DNA of 64,000 nt from AP-15 sp963755435 (GTDB lineage Bacteria; Pseudomonadota; Alphaproteobacteria; ATCC43930; CGMCC-115725), in NCBI GenBank assembly GCA_963755435.1, contig CAVWJX010000003.1:186001-250000 (forward strand), written 5' to 3'. How positions within the stretch are numbered: position 1 is the stretch's first letter; each line of letters begins with the position of its first letter. Under the pieces are notes generated by a model. It saw nothing but the letters and a program-made list of their open reading frames with translations. It was not told the origin of the DNA and searched no databases. Both the position numbers and the translations under genes were made by a program. This document shows, piece by piece, positions 44,877 to 54,954 of the stretch.

Positions 44877-46739
44877 TCACCGCGACGGCGCCGGCGCCGC
44901 GCGTTCGCCGGTCTTGGCCGCTGTTTCACCGGGCCCGCCGTTGCGCGCGGCGCGCTGTGCCGCCGGGCCTTGGCTGCGGGTCAGGTTGAAGGCGGTGTTG
45001 ACCAGCGCCACGTGGGAAAACGCCTGCGGGAAATTACCGACCTGGCGTTTGAGGCGCGGATCGTACTCCTCGGCCAGCAGCCCGACATCGTTGCTGAGCC
45101 CGACCAGGCGCTCGAACAGCGTGCGCGCCTCGGCGATGCGGCCCTGCAGGATGTAATTGTCGGCGAGCCAAAAGCTGCAGGCGAGAAACGCACCCTCGCC
45201 GGGCGGCAGTCCGTCGACCCGCTTTCCGGTATCGTAGCGCAAGACGAACCCGTCGCTGAGGAGGCGCTGCTCGATCGCCTTGACGGTGCCGATGATGCGT
45301 GGGTCGGTGGGCGGCAGAAAGCCCACCAGCGGCAGCAGCAAGAGGCTCGCGTCGAGCGCTTTCGAGCCATAGGCCTGGACAAAGCTGCCGAGTTCGGGAT
45401 CGAAGGCCTTGCGGCAGACATCGGCATGGATCTTGTCGCGGATCTTGCGCCACGGCGCGGCAGGCGTACCGCGATCGAGCTTTTCGGCCATCTTGATCGC
45501 CCGGTCGAAGGCGACCCAGGCCATCGCCTTCGAGTGGGTGAAGTGCTGCGGCGGGCCGCGCACCTCCCAGATCCCCTCGTCGGGCCGGTCCCAGATTTTG
45601 GTCAAATGCCCGAGAACCACCTGGCCGATCGGCCGCGCCCGGTCGACCGGCGGCAGCCCATGCAGGAAGGTATGATAGAAGGCCTCGACGATCTCGCCAT
45701 AGATGTCGAGCTGGATCTGCCGTGCCGCGTCATTGCCGATGCGCACCGGCAGCGAGCCTTCGTATCCAGGCAGCCACGGCACTTCCCATTCGGTCAGCCG
45801 CCGCTCGCCGCCTAGCCCGTACATGATCTGGATCTGGTCGGGGCTGCCGGCGACTGCACGGAACAGCCAATCGCGCCACGCCCGCGCCTCGTCGCGATAG
45901 CCGGCGTTCATCAGCGCCAACAGGGTGAACGTCGCGTCGCGCAGCCAGCAATAGCGGTAGTCCCAGTTGCGCCGGCCGCCCACCTGCTCGGGCAGCGAGG
46001 TCGTCGGCGCCGCGACGATGCCGCCGGTCGGGCTGAAGGTCAGACCCTTCAGCACCACCAGCGAGCGCCTGACGGTATCGGTCCACGGCCCAGCCGGGGC
46101 GCATTGGTCGGACCATTTGCGCCAGAACGACAGCGCGTTGCTCAGCGCGTGCTCGGCGTCGACCTGACGCGGCGGCGGTTGGTGTGAAACCCCGTAGGTC
46201 AGCACGAACGGGATCGTCTCGCCGGCCTCGATCTCGAACTCGCCGACGGTTTTGAGGTCCTCGCCACGCAGCGGCACCGGGGTGCGCAGCACCACCCGCT
46301 CCGGCCCGCCGATCGCCGAAATTCCGCCCTCGTCCAGTTGCTCGACCCACGGCACCAGCGAGCCGTAGTCGAACCGCAGCACGAACTCGACGCACATCGC
46401 GACCCGCCCGCGCAGACCCCGCACCAGCCGCACCAGATCCAACGGCCCATGCCGCGGTCGGAAAAAGTCGATTAGCTCGACCGCGCCGCTGGCGGTCTCA
46501 AAGGTCGTCGCCAGCACCAGCGAGCCGTCGAGATAGCGCCGCTCGACCCGGGCGGCAGGGTCTGCGGGGGCGATCAGCCATCGGCCGTGTTCGGGGGTGC
46601 CTAGGAGTGCCGCGAAACAGGCCGGCGAATCGAACCGCGGTAGGCACAGCCAGTCGATCGAGCCATTGCGCCCGACCAGCGCCGCAGTGCCGCAGTCGCC
46701 GATCAGCGCGTAATCCTCGATCCGCAAATTGAAGCTCAT
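44877..46739 (-). CDS. glycoside hydrolase family 15 protein (glucoamylase/trehalase-like)
   Basis: Encodes 620 residues. An N-terminal beta-sandwich begins YALIGDCGTAALVGRNGSID and WLCLPRFDSPACFAALLG. The (alpha/alpha)6 catalytic domain has RNWDYRYCWLRDATFTLLAL. Predicted acid and base glutamates sit in GIWEVRGPPQHF and LLAEEYDP. There is no signal peptide, so it should act in the cytoplasm on trehalose or alpha-glucans. It has a Pro/Ala-rich tail. It stands alone; no trehalose or glycogen genes are adjacent. Confidence 0.92.
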   Translation of the reverse strand: MSFNLRIEDYALIGDCGTAALVGRNGSIDWLCLPRFDSPACFAALLGTPEHGRWLIAPADPAARVERRYLDGSLVLATTFETASGAVELIDFFRPRHGPLDLVRLVRGLRGRVAMCVEFVLRFDYGSLVPWVEQLDEGGISAIGGPERVVLRTPVPLRGEDLKTVGEFEIEAGETIPFVLTYGVSHQPPPRQVDAEHALSNALSFWRKWSDQCAPAGPWTDTVRRSLVVLKGLTFSPTGGIVAAPTTSLPEQVGGRRNWDYRYCWLRDATFTLLALMNAGYRDEARAWRDWLFRAVAGSPDQIQIMYGLGGERRLTEWEVPWLPGYEGSLPVRIGNDAARQIQLDIYGEIVEAFYHTFLHGLPPVDRARPIGQVVLGHLTKIWDRPDEGIWEVRGPPQHFTHSKAMAWVAFDRAIKMAEKLDRGTPAAPWRKIRDKIHADVCRKAFDPELGSFVQAYGSKALDASLLLLPLVGFLPPTDPRIIGTVKAIEQRLLSDGFVLRYDTGKRVDGLPPGEGAFLACSFWLADNYILQGRIAEARTLFERLVGLSNDVGLLAEEYDPRLKRQVGNFPQAFSHVALVNTAFNLTRSQGPAAQRAARNGGPGETAAKTGERAAPAPSR

Positions 46740-46819
46740 GCTCCATCCTTTGAATGGCCGCGCATGGTGCCGGCCGAACCTCGGTCTTCATCGGCCAATT
46801 CGGCTTCGGAAAGACTGGC

Positions 46820-48361
46820 TTAGTGCATCGGCGTCGTCGTCGTTGTGGCGGCACGCGCCGGGCGACGAAAGAAAAAGATCAGCGGCAGAGCGGCAATGGT
46901 CAAGATCAGCAGCAGCTTGAAGTCGTCGATATACGCGATGATCTGCGCCTGCGTCGTGACCGTGGCGTCGAGCGCCGCGCGCCCGGCCGCGGTAAACGGG
47001 CTCCACAGATGGGCAATGCTCGGGTTGGCGAAGTGACGGTTGACCGCGGTGACGTACTGCCCGATCTCGGCATGGTTTACCTGGGTATTGGAGACGAGCA
47101 GGGCCGACACGACCGAGGTCCCCATGCTCTGGCCGATATTGCGCGACAAGTTGTAAAAGCCGGCTCCTTCGGTTCGTCGCTCTGGCGTCAATGTCGCGAG
47201 CGCGGTCACGCTGAGCGGCACGAACAAAAAGCCCATCCCGGCACCCTGGATGACGCCGTTGATGCCGACGGTCCACTCCGAGACATCGGGGGTCCAACCG
47301 CTCATGTCCCACATCGCCCAGGCACACAACCCGATGCCGATCGCCAGCAACAGCCGGGTGTCGAGGCGCCCGACCAGCTGGCCTACCGCCATCATCGCGA
47401 ACAGCATGCCGACGCCGCGCGGCGCCATGGCAAAGCCGGTGGTCAGGATCGGATAGCCCAGTAAATCTTGTAGATATAACGGCAACAAGGCCAAAGGCGC
47501 GAAAAAAATCACGCCAATGATGAATACAAAAACCATGCCGGCGGCAAAGTTGCGGTCACGAAACAGGCTCGGGCTCACAAACGGCCGCTGGGCGGTGAAG
47601 ATATGCACCAGGAATATCCAGAGGGCAGCGCCGCAAACCACTGCCTCGATCAGGATTTCGCTGGAGCCGAGCCAATCGAGCTCCTCACCGCGGTCGAGCA
47701 GGATCTGTAAGGCGCCGATCGCCAAGCTCAACATGGCAAAGCCGAACCAGTCGAGCCTAGCCGCGGTTTTTTTGGTTTCGGTCAGAAAGAAGCACATTCC
47801 GACAAATGCCAGGATGCCGATCGGCACATTGATGTAGAAGTCCCAGCGCCAGCTGTAGTTTTCGGTCAGCCAGCCGCCGAGCACCGGCCCGATGATCGGC
47901 CCGATCATGATCGCCATGCCCCAATACGACATCGCCGTGCCCTGGCGCTCCGGCGGGTAGGTGTTCATCAGCACCGATTGCGACAGCGGCACCAAGGCTG
48001 CGCCAAAAGCGCCCTGGATCAGCCGGAAGACGACGATCTGGTCGATCGAGCCGGCCATGCCGCACAGCATCGAGCCGATCGTGAACCCGACGATCGAGAC
48101 CATGAACAGGCGCTTCAAGCCAAAGCGCTGGACCAGATAGCCGGTCGGCGGCGTCATGATCGCGGCGGCGACGATATACGAGGTCAGCACCCACTCGACC
48201 TCGTCCTGGTTCGCCGCCAGGCTGCCTTGTATATAGGGTAGGGAAACGTTGGCGATCGTCGTGTCGAGCGCCTGCATCACCGTGGCCAGCCCGACCACGG
48301 CGGTGATCGCGACCCGGTTGACCGGGGCCGGCCCGACCGCCGCATGGTCGATGGCCGCCAT
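46820..48361 (-). CDS. emrB: DHA2 family multidrug efflux MFS transporter (EmrB-like)
   Basis: Encodes 513 residues; its ATG overlaps the stop of the emrA-like gene. It has 14 membrane helices by pattern. DHA2 signatures are LDTTIANVSLPYIQGSL in helix 1, the loop YLVQRFGLKRLF, and helix-5 antiporter motif GWLTENYSWRWDFYINVP. It works with the adjacent membrane fusion protein to expel toxic compounds by proton antiport. Confidence 0.94.
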   Translation of the reverse strand: MAAIDHAAVGPAPVNRVAITAVVGLATVMQALDTTIANVSLPYIQGSLAANQDEVEWVLTSYIVAAAIMTPPTGYLVQRFGLKRLFMVSIVGFTIGSMLCGMAGSIDQIVVFRLIQGAFGAALVPLSQSVLMNTYPPERQGTAMSYWGMAIMIGPIIGPVLGGWLTENYSWRWDFYINVPIGILAFVGMCFFLTETKKTAARLDWFGFAMLSLAIGALQILLDRGEELDWLGSSEILIEAVVCGAALWIFLVHIFTAQRPFVSPSLFRDRNFAAGMVFVFIIGVIFFAPLALLPLYLQDLLGYPILTTGFAMAPRGVGMLFAMMAVGQLVGRLDTRLLLAIGIGLCAWAMWDMSGWTPDVSEWTVGINGVIQGAGMGFLFVPLSVTALATLTPERRTEGAGFYNLSRNIGQSMGTSVVSALLVSNTQVNHAEIGQYVTAVNRHFANPSIAHLWSPFTAAGRAALDATVTTQAQIIAYIDDFKLLLILTIAALPLIFFFRRPARAATTTTTPMH

Positions 48362-49584
48362 CAGCTGTTCCGGGTTCCGCCGAAGAGCCAGGCCAAAGCG
48401 CGGGGCACCCCGTGAACGGTGCCGGTATCGACCTTGACCTCGGCGCTCATGCCCGACCGCAGCATCGGCTGGCCCGGCTTGACGTCGATTTCCGCCCGCA
48501 GCGGAATGCGCTGGACGACCTTGACCCAATTGCCGCTGGTGTTCTGCGCCGGAAGAAGCGAAAACTGGGATTGCGAGGCCGGCGCGAGGCTGGCGACGGT
48601 GCCGTGCCAGATGTGGCCCGGATAGGTGTCGACCGTGACCGCAACCGGCTGGCCCGGCCGCACATAGGTCAGCTCGGTCTCCTTGGGCTGCGCCTCGACC
48701 CAAACCCGCGGCGTACGCACCAGGTAGAAGCCCGGGGTCGAGGCCGGCAGGTACATTCCCGGCTCCAGCGAGGGGACGTTGGTGACGTAGCCGGCGTAAG
48801 GCGCCCTGACCACGGTGTCCCGCAACTCGCGAACGTCCTCGTCGCGCTGGGCCAGGGCTTGCCGATACTTCGAATACTGGCTGACCGGAAGATTGGGGTT
48901 GCCGTCGAGATTGGCGGCGGTCGCGGCCTGCTGCGCCTGCAGCGAGGCCAAGTTCTGCTGCGCCGTGCGCAAGTTCAGCCAAGCCTGGTCGAGCGCGGTC
49001 TGCGGCGCGAACTGCTCGCGCGCGAGGGTCGCTTGCCGGGCGTACTGGCGCTGGTCGAAGGCGATCTGGTCCTGGGCCTGCACGATCTGAGCTTGCAGGT
49101 TTTTATAATTGGCTTTGAGGGCATCGATATTGTCGCGGACCACGCCCAGTTGCGTGTTGGCCTGGTCGAGCTTGAGCCGGAACGGCAGCGGATCGAGGTT
49201 GAACAGGGGCTGACCGGCGGTGACGTGCTGGTTCTCGCGCACGTCGATCCGCTTGACCATGCCGGACACGTCGGTCGAGAGAGCGACTTGATCGGCTTGG
49301 ATCAAGGCGTCATCAGTGGTCATGTAGCGGCTGCTGCGCACGTAGAAATAAGCGCCGACGAGCAGCACCAGCGGCAGCAGCAGGAACAATCCCCAGCGCA
49401 ACAGCCGCCGACGCCGGCGTTTGCGGGCATCGTCGGGCGGCGCTTCCGGTGCTGTCTGGGGGGTCGGAGCCCGGACCCGCTCCTTGACTGCGGGCTCGTT
49501 GGTGCGCGCCTCGGGGTTTCGCGCGGCGGGCTCGGCAGCGCGCGTTGCGGGCTCCAGCCCGGTCAATCCGCCATCAGCCGCCAT
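48361..49584 (-). CDS. emrA: HlyD/EmrA-type membrane fusion protein
   Basis: Encodes 407 residues. An Ala/Pro/Arg-rich cytoplasmic start of about 60 residues is followed by one helix (LLRWGLFLLLPLVLLVGAYF). The biotinyl-lipoyl-like and beta-barrel segments follow (MTTDDALIQADQVALSTDVSG, ENQHVTAGQPLFNLDP). A long periplasmic coiled coil (residues ~145-235) is present. It links the EmrB-type pump to an outer-membrane channel, which is not encoded here. A TetR regulator is divergent across an 86-base gap. Confidence 0.93.
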   Translation of the reverse strand: MAADGGLTGLEPATRAAEPAARNPEARTNEPAVKERVRAPTPQTAPEAPPDDARKRRRRRLLRWGLFLLLPLVLLVGAYFYVRSSRYMTTDDALIQADQVALSTDVSGMVKRIDVRENQHVTAGQPLFNLDPLPFRLKLDQANTQLGVVRDNIDALKANYKNLQAQIVQAQDQIAFDQRQYARQATLAREQFAPQTALDQAWLNLRTAQQNLASLQAQQAATAANLDGNPNLPVSQYSKYRQALAQRDEDVRELRDTVVRAPYAGYVTNVPSLEPGMYLPASTPGFYLVRTPRVWVEAQPKETELTYVRPGQPVAVTVDTYPGHIWHGTVASLAPASQSQFSLLPAQNTSGNWVKVVQRIPLRAEIDVKPGQPMLRSGMSAEVKVDTGTVHGVPRALAWLFGGTRNS

Positions 49585-49670
49585 GGCTCGAAAAACTTTC
49601 GCTCGAACTCACCACCGCATCCTTTTTTCGTGCAAATTGCCCGAGCCGACCGCCGCGCCAGGGTTGATAT

Positions 49671-50348
49671 ATGAGGCAATCGTCACAAATGACCCATATG
49701 AGGATCGCCTCGCAAAATTCAACGGCCTCCACGCTCGTCGGCCGCGCACCTCAGCGCCAGCGTGGGCGGCTGCGGGTTGCTGCGCTGATGCAAGCTGCCG
49801 CGAGCGTGTTCGCCGAGAAAGGCTTCGACGCGGCGACGATGACCGAAATCGCCGGGTCTGCCGGGGCCTCGATCGGCTCCCTCTATCAGTTCTTTCCGAG
49901 CAAAGAGGTCCTGGCCGATGCCGTGCTCGCCCGCTATGGCGAACTCGTCGCCGCGGCGCTGGACGAGGTTGCAACCCGCGCTCCCGGACTCTCGGCCACC
50001 GCCCTCGCCGAAGCGCTCCTCGACCTCCTGGTCGGGCTGCGCCAGGAGACCAGCGCCGCGGCGGCGCTGCTCGATGCTCGATCGGAATGGTCGGCCCGCC
50101 GGGCCGAGCTTCGTCAACTGATCCGCCGCCATATTGCCCGGATCCTACTGGCCTGCAGCCCTGGGCTCGCGCCGGATCTGGTCGACAGCATGGCCGCTAT
50201 CCTGCTCCAGAACATGCGGGCGATGGCCATGTTGCTAGCCCAGCAGGCGCATGACGAACCGCCTGGCGCGCTGGTCGAATTGCGCGATATGACGCGGTTA
50301 TATCTGGCGAGCAGACTTGGCGAGCCCGGTGGGGAAATCGGAGCCTAG
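49671..50348 (+). CDS. TetR family transcriptional regulator
   Basis: Encodes 225 residues; an ATG at 49698 is an alternative start. The HTH is AASVFAEKGFDAATMTEIAG and SIGSLYQFFPSKEVLADAVL. The C-terminal ligand-binding part is helical. Its divergent position next to the emrAB pair suggests it represses the pump, with an operator in the 86-base gap (49585-49670). Confidence 0.93.
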   Translation: MRQSSQMTHMRIASQNSTASTLVGRAPQRQRGRLRVAALMQAAASVFAEKGFDAATMTEIAGSAGASIGSLYQFFPSKEVLADAVLARYGELVAAALDEVATRAPGLSATALAEALLDLLVGLRQETSAAAALLDARSEWSARRAELRQLIRRHIARILLACSPGLAPDLVDSMAAILLQNMRAMAMLLAQQAHDEPPGALVELRDMTRLYLASRLGEPGGEIGA

Positions 50349-50409
50349 AGCGACTTTGCCCGGCTATCGCAACGCCCGCAGCGCGCCGGCGGCACCCCCC
50401 GATCGGGTC

Positions 50410-50703
50410 TCAGTCGCCGTGTCCGCTTGCCTTCGGGCCAGCATTGTCCGAATACGGACGCCACCCGACATAGGGGTCCCAGAAGGCCTTCGGCGCCGCA
50501 TAGGGCCGACCCATATACGAGCCGGACGGCGGCAGACCGGTATCATAATATCCCCCGGGATTGTATGAGGGATAGCTGTAGCCGTAGACCGGCGGGGGTT
50601 GATATACGGCTGCCGGATAGCCGCTACTCTGGGCGTGCGCAGTGGCGGCGGCGGCAGTCAGCACGCCCGCGGCAAAAGCCGCTGTTCGGGCAAATCTCGG
50701 CAT
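50410..50703 (-). CDS. small secreted Pro/Tyr/Gly-rich protein
   Basis: Encodes 97 residues from the ATG at 50703 with a GGAG site. Residues 1-25 are a signal peptide ending ATAHAQ. The mature part is rich in Pro, Tyr, Gly and Ser (YQPPPVYGYSYPSYNPGG) and has no recognised domain. Likely a periplasmic or surface protein of unknown role. Not part of the emr unit. Confidence 0.65.
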   Translation of the reverse strand: MPRFARTAAFAAGVLTAAAATAHAQSSGYPAAVYQPPPVYGYSYPSYNPGGYYDTGLPPSGSYMGRPYAAPKAFWDPYVGWRPYSDNAGPKASGHGD

Positions 50704-51003
50704 TACAGTTTCTCCGACTTCCAACCGATCTGTTTTTTCAAACAAGGGCAGGATTGGAATGGTTCACCCGTGCGGGCTGCCGATTCGGGCGCGCTGGCGA
50801 TCGGCGATGCGTTCACCGCCTATTGCCCGATGGTGGGCGGCCAGCCGCCGGGCGCGAAAATCGATCGATGACAATTTTGTCGCAGGCGGCATCATGCGGC
50901 CATGCCCGATGGTCGCATGACCGGGCGTTGCCGGCGCTACCGCGGCGTCCTACGTCCTGATCAAAAGAGGCCCAGGGTTGCAAGTGAGCAAGGAGAAGGT
51001 GGC
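50704..51003. other. divergent intergenic region
   Basis: A 300-base gap between the small secreted protein gene (minus) and the MlaC-like gene (plus). It should contain two promoters. A clear AAGGAGAAGG site precedes the MlaC-like ATG. Nothing else was recognised. Confidence 0.4.
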
Positions 51004-51642
51004 ATGATTACCCGGGCGTCCCGAACCGGGTTCGGCAAAGCTCTAGCGCTATCGTTGGTGGTGGCCGGCGGCATCCTCGCGCGCCAGGCCGCGGCGTTGC
51101 CGATGAGTCCGCAGGCGAGCGTGCGCAGCTTTTACGACGTTCTGCTGAGCACGATGAAGAACGGGCCGGAGCTCGGCCAGAGCGGGCGCTACGCGGCGCT
51201 GGCCCCGGTGGTTCGTGACGTGTTCGACGTGCCGTTCATGACCCGGCTGGCGGTCGGCCCCTACTGGACCAACCTGACCCCGATCCAGCAGCAGCAGCTG
51301 GTCGACGCCTTCGGGCGCTATGTGTCGGCGACCTACGCCTATCGCTTCGACAGCTATTCGGGCCAGCAGCTTGAGATCACCGGCGATCAGCCTTACGGCG
51401 GCGAAGTCATCGTCAAGACCCGGATCGTCCAGTCCGGCACCGATCCCGTTACCCTGAACTATCTGATGCGGCATAACGGCGAGGCTTGGCAGATTTCCGA
51501 CGTCTATCTCGACGGCACGATCAGCCAGCTGGCAACGCAGCGATCGGAGTTCCAGTCGATCCTGCGGCGCAAAGGGGTCGCTGGCTTGATCAGCGCGCTC
51601 AATCGTAAGGTCGATCTGCTGACGAGCGGCCCGGCCGAGTAG
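51004..51642 (+). CDS. MlaC/HpnM-like periplasmic lipid-binding protein
   Basis: Encodes 212 residues from the ATG at 51004. A signal peptide (ALALSLVVAGGILARQAAAL) precedes a domain of the toluene-tolerance Ttg2/MlaC family: ASVRSFYDVLLSTMK, LTPIQQQQLVDAFGRYVSATYAY, and the late WQISDVYLDG and SEFQSILRRKGVAGLI. Such proteins carry phospholipids, or hopanoid-related lipids, between membranes. No mla or hpn genes are beside it, so the partner is elsewhere. Confidence 0.88.
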   Translation: MITRASRTGFGKALALSLVVAGGILARQAAALPMSPQASVRSFYDVLLSTMKNGPELGQSGRYAALAPVVRDVFDVPFMTRLAVGPYWTNLTPIQQQQLVDAFGRYVSATYAYRFDSYSGQQLEITGDQPYGGEVIVKTRIVQSGTDPVTLNYLMRHNGEAWQISDVYLDGTISQLATQRSEFQSILRRKGVAGLISALNRKVDLLTSGPAE

Positions 51643-51668
51643 CCGCGGGCAGCAAAGGGTTGGCGGGT

Positions 51669-54600
51669 CTAGTTCGCGACCAGGGAGCGGTGCAGCGTGT
51701 CGGAAATTTCGATGCTCGCCTGCTCCTTCGCCGAGGGCGCGCCTGGGGCCGGTGCTCGCAGCAGCGGCTCGAGCTGCGGCTTGATCGCCTTTAAGAGGCG
51801 CACCGCGAGCGCGCTGGTGAAATCGTAGCGCGCCGCGATCGCCCCCGGCACATACGCAGTGACCGTGCCGAAAAACCGGCTGCCGAGAAAGAACACAAAG
51901 GTCGCGGTGCGATCGACTACCCGCTGCCCGATCATCCGGCCGCCGCTGCCGAAATGGTCGAACCGATTGTCGCCGGTTCCGGTCTTGCCGCCGACCGCGA
52001 GCGGACTGCCGTCCGCCGTCCGATAGACGCCGCGCACCGCGGTCCCGGTGCCGCGCGCCACCACCGACAGCAACGCCTGCCGCACCGTCCGGGCTACCGC
52101 CGGGTCGAGCACGCGCTGCGGCCTGGGGACGGCGACGAGGTCGGTCTCATAGGGTGTCCCGGTGGCGAAATCGAGCCGCTCGAGAGCGACGGTCGGCTGT
52201 CGCACGCCGTCGTTGACGATGATCCCGATCAGGGTGGCGAGCGCGTCGGGGCGATCGCCCGAGCTGCCAAGCACGGTTCCCAGGGACGGCACCAGGCGGT
52301 CGAACGGGTAGCCCTGGCGGCGCCAGTCTTGAAGGATGCCGTCAAACGCCTGCTGTTCGAGCAGGGTGCGGATGCGCTGGGTCTGCAGGCGCGCGCTGCG
52401 CCGTCTGAACAGCCAGGCATAGACCTCCTGGCGCGCCCGCTCGCTGGCCCGCAGCATGTTGGCGCGCGAGGCGTCGGGGTGGGTTCGCAGATAGGCGACG
52501 AGCCATAGTTCGAGCGGGTGAACCCCGGCGATAGTGCCGCGGTCGCGCAGCGAAACCGTGCGCGGGCTCGCCTCCCGGTAGAGATCCCACAGCTGGCCGT
52601 CGCTGATCGCGGCGCGCGGCAATTGCCGGGCCAGAAACGCCGCCAGCGCCTCCTTGCCGGCGTCCGGCTCGACACTGCGGAAGACCACGGCCAGCCGCCG
52701 CGGGTCCGGCCGGGTGCGGCTTGCCAACAGGTCCAGCGCCTGCTGCGGCGTGCGGCCGTGATAATCGGGCCAGAACCGGTCGAGGTACTCGCGGCCCTCC
52801 TGATCGGCAAAGCGCCACAGATAGATCATCCGCTCCGGATTGTTGGGGTCCCGCAGCAATTCGGTGCTTTGACCGTCGGCGGCGATGTAGTGGTCGACCA
52901 CTTGGCGCATCAGCCGGACAAAGGCGAGATTAACTGAATTCGCGAACGCCTCGGCGACGGTCGGCCGTTCGTGATTCTCCCATTTCGCAAAATTTTCAAA
53001 GCTCTGCATACCGCCGCCGGTAAAAAAGGTGCCAGGGCTCGCCGAGTAGGTTCGCTGCATGGCCGCTTCGAGCATCGCTTCGAGGCCCCGATCCTTGGCA
53101 GCGGCGAGGTAGTTGGCCGCCCAGCGGGCGATCGGATCGGCGCTGGCTGCGGCGGCAGCGGCCAGCAGCTGGCCGCGCGGCAACGGTGCAAGGTTGCGGT
53201 GCAGGGCCGCGACGATGTCGAGATAGGTAATCAGGGTGCGCAGCTTCGCCGTCGAGCCCAGCATCAGCTTGGCTCCGGCGTTGATGTCGAACGGCTGGTT
53301 CAGGCTGTCGGCGCGAATCCGCACATAATTGGCCCCGGCGCCGCGCTCGTAGAGGACGACGCTCCAGGCGAGCCGTGCCGGGCTGGCGCTGCCGAGCAGC
53401 TGGCGCCCGTAGAGCCCCAAGGACCGGTCGTAGCCAGGATCGCCGAGCTGGGACAATACGCTGCTCACGCGTTCCTGGGCGCTCCCGTCGATGCTCGACC
53501 AGCCGCGCAGGTCGAGATGGTCGAGCGCATAATAATTCGTCAGATCGAGCCGCGACACGAGTTGATCGCGCAACTGGTCGCTCGCCTTGTCGGCGATATA
53601 GGAGCGCGCCGCAGGCGCTGCCGGTTCGGCGGTGAAACCAAGCGGGGCGGCGAGAGCGGCCTCGCGCAGCGCAGGATCGATGATCCCGGCGGTGCTGAGC
53701 CAGCCCAGGTACCGGTCGGTCAGCGCAGCGAGCGCCGCCGGATGATCGGCGTTCAGGTAATAGGCGGGGCGGCGGCCGGCTAGCAGCAGGCTCAAAACCT
53801 GCCGGTATATCTCTCCTTTTCGGGCGAGTTCGGCCGGGGTTGCCGCCGGCGCGGTCAGCACCCGCCGGGCCGTGCTCGGGTCGGTCCCATACCAGCGCCA
53901 CAGCGCCTCGGGCACGCCGATGATCTCGCCATAGCCTTGGCGGGAGCCAAGCGGCTCGGCATCGAGATAGGTGGTGACGATATTTTGCCGTGCGGCCAAC
54001 GTATCGGGCCCGTGCCGGTAGGCGTGGATCGCGGCGGTGACCATCTGCCGCAATTTCTCGCGGATATCCGGTGTGCGCCCTTGCGGGGAATGGCGGAACT
54101 TGACGGTCTGGGTCGCCAAGGTGCTGGCGCCGCCGTGGCGCCAGTGCGGGTCGATCAGCCCGGCGACGCGGCCGCCGACGGCTAGCGCAAAGCGCTGCCA
54201 ATCGATCGCCGGATCGCGCTCCGGGTCATTCGCCGCCAACAGATCGCGGTCCTCGATATAGAGCAGGCTGTCGACCACCAGCGGCGGGATCGCGGCAAAA
54301 TCGCGGTAGGTCAGCGCCGGGTATCGCGCCCGATAGAGGACGGCGCCGTCGCGGTCGAACAGCTCCAGCCCGGCCCGCGACTTTTCGTGATAGATTGCGT
54401 AGCCGCCGTTTTCGACAAAGCGTTCGAGTGGCGGCGACCAGCGCGCCTGGCGGCCGACTTGGTAACCGTCGCGGCCGAGTGCCCCGATAAACCGCGGCAG
54501 TTCGGCGTAGCCGAGGCGCTGATCGTAAGGACCGCCTCGGGGAAAGATGATGGTGCGGCTCGCGCCCGGCTCGACCGTGTAGGTCATCTGCCGGGCCAGG

Positions 54601-54845
54601 GCCGAAAAGACCCGGGATTGCAGATACGAGGTACGGATTTCTGCGGCGATGCTCCAGCCGATCAGCGCCAGCACTGCGAGTGCCGTCGCCCACCGCAGCG
54701 CGACGACAATGTGCGCGAACAGCTGGCCGCGATCTCGGCGGTGGCGCCGCCGCCGGCGCCGGCCGGTCAGCAAGCGTCCCCAGACAACCTCGACCATCGG
54801 CGCCCGCCCGACCTCCTGCCGCAGCCCCGAGCAAAGGCTCGCCAT
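51669..54845 (-). CDS. large class A penicillin-binding protein (GT51 transglycosylase and transpeptidase)
   Basis: Encodes 1058 residues (an ATG at 54797 is an alternative). An Arg-rich cytoplasmic segment and one helix (about 45-68) anchor it. The GT51 domain has LYIEDRDLL with catalytic-type Glu198 and RHGGASTLATQTVKF. The transpeptidase has SxxK as STAK (Ser531), SxN as SVN (637-639) and KTG at 954-956. It polymerises and cross-links peptidoglycan. It is longer than common PBP1-type proteins, mainly through about 315 residues between SVN and KTG; the long region after the SVN resembles no domain I know. The GT51 motifs also deviate (DLLAAND rather than F-x-x-H). Confidence 0.88.
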   Translation of the reverse strand: MASLCSGLRQEVGRAPMVEVVWGRLLTGRRRRRRHRRDRGQLFAHIVVALRWATALAVLALIGWSIAAEIRTSYLQSRVFSALARQMTYTVEPGASRTIIFPRGGPYDQRLGYAELPRFIGALGRDGYQVGRQARWSPPLERFVENGGYAIYHEKSRAGLELFDRDGAVLYRARYPALTYRDFAAIPPLVVDSLLYIEDRDLLAANDPERDPAIDWQRFALAVGGRVAGLIDPHWRHGGASTLATQTVKFRHSPQGRTPDIREKLRQMVTAAIHAYRHGPDTLAARQNIVTTYLDAEPLGSRQGYGEIIGVPEALWRWYGTDPSTARRVLTAPAATPAELARKGEIYRQVLSLLLAGRRPAYYLNADHPAALAALTDRYLGWLSTAGIIDPALREAALAAPLGFTAEPAAPAARSYIADKASDQLRDQLVSRLDLTNYYALDHLDLRGWSSIDGSAQERVSSVLSQLGDPGYDRSLGLYGRQLLGSASPARLAWSVVLYERGAGANYVRIRADSLNQPFDINAGAKLMLGSTAKLRTLITYLDIVAALHRNLAPLPRGQLLAAAAAASADPIARWAANYLAAAKDRGLEAMLEAAMQRTYSASPGTFFTGGGMQSFENFAKWENHERPTVAEAFANSVNLAFVRLMRQVVDHYIAADGQSTELLRDPNNPERMIYLWRFADQEGREYLDRFWPDYHGRTPQQALDLLASRTRPDPRRLAVVFRSVEPDAGKEALAAFLARQLPRAAISDGQLWDLYREASPRTVSLRDRGTIAGVHPLELWLVAYLRTHPDASRANMLRASERARQEVYAWLFRRRSARLQTQRIRTLLEQQAFDGILQDWRRQGYPFDRLVPSLGTVLGSSGDRPDALATLIGIIVNDGVRQPTVALERLDFATGTPYETDLVAVPRPQRVLDPAVARTVRQALLSVVARGTGTAVRGVYRTADGSPLAVGGKTGTGDNRFDHFGSGGRMIGQRVVDRTATFVFFLGSRFFGTVTAYVPGAIAARYDFTSALAVRLLKAIKPQLEPLLRAPAPGAPSAKEQASIEISDTLHRSLVAN

Positions 54846-54954
54846 CAGCTAACGTTTAAGGAGGCGCGGGCGATCCTTCGCTTCCGTTAAAGGTGAGCCA
54901 TGCCAGGACGCTCGCTCCGCGTGAGCGGGCTCGGAGAGATTTTTGCGGCCCGGC

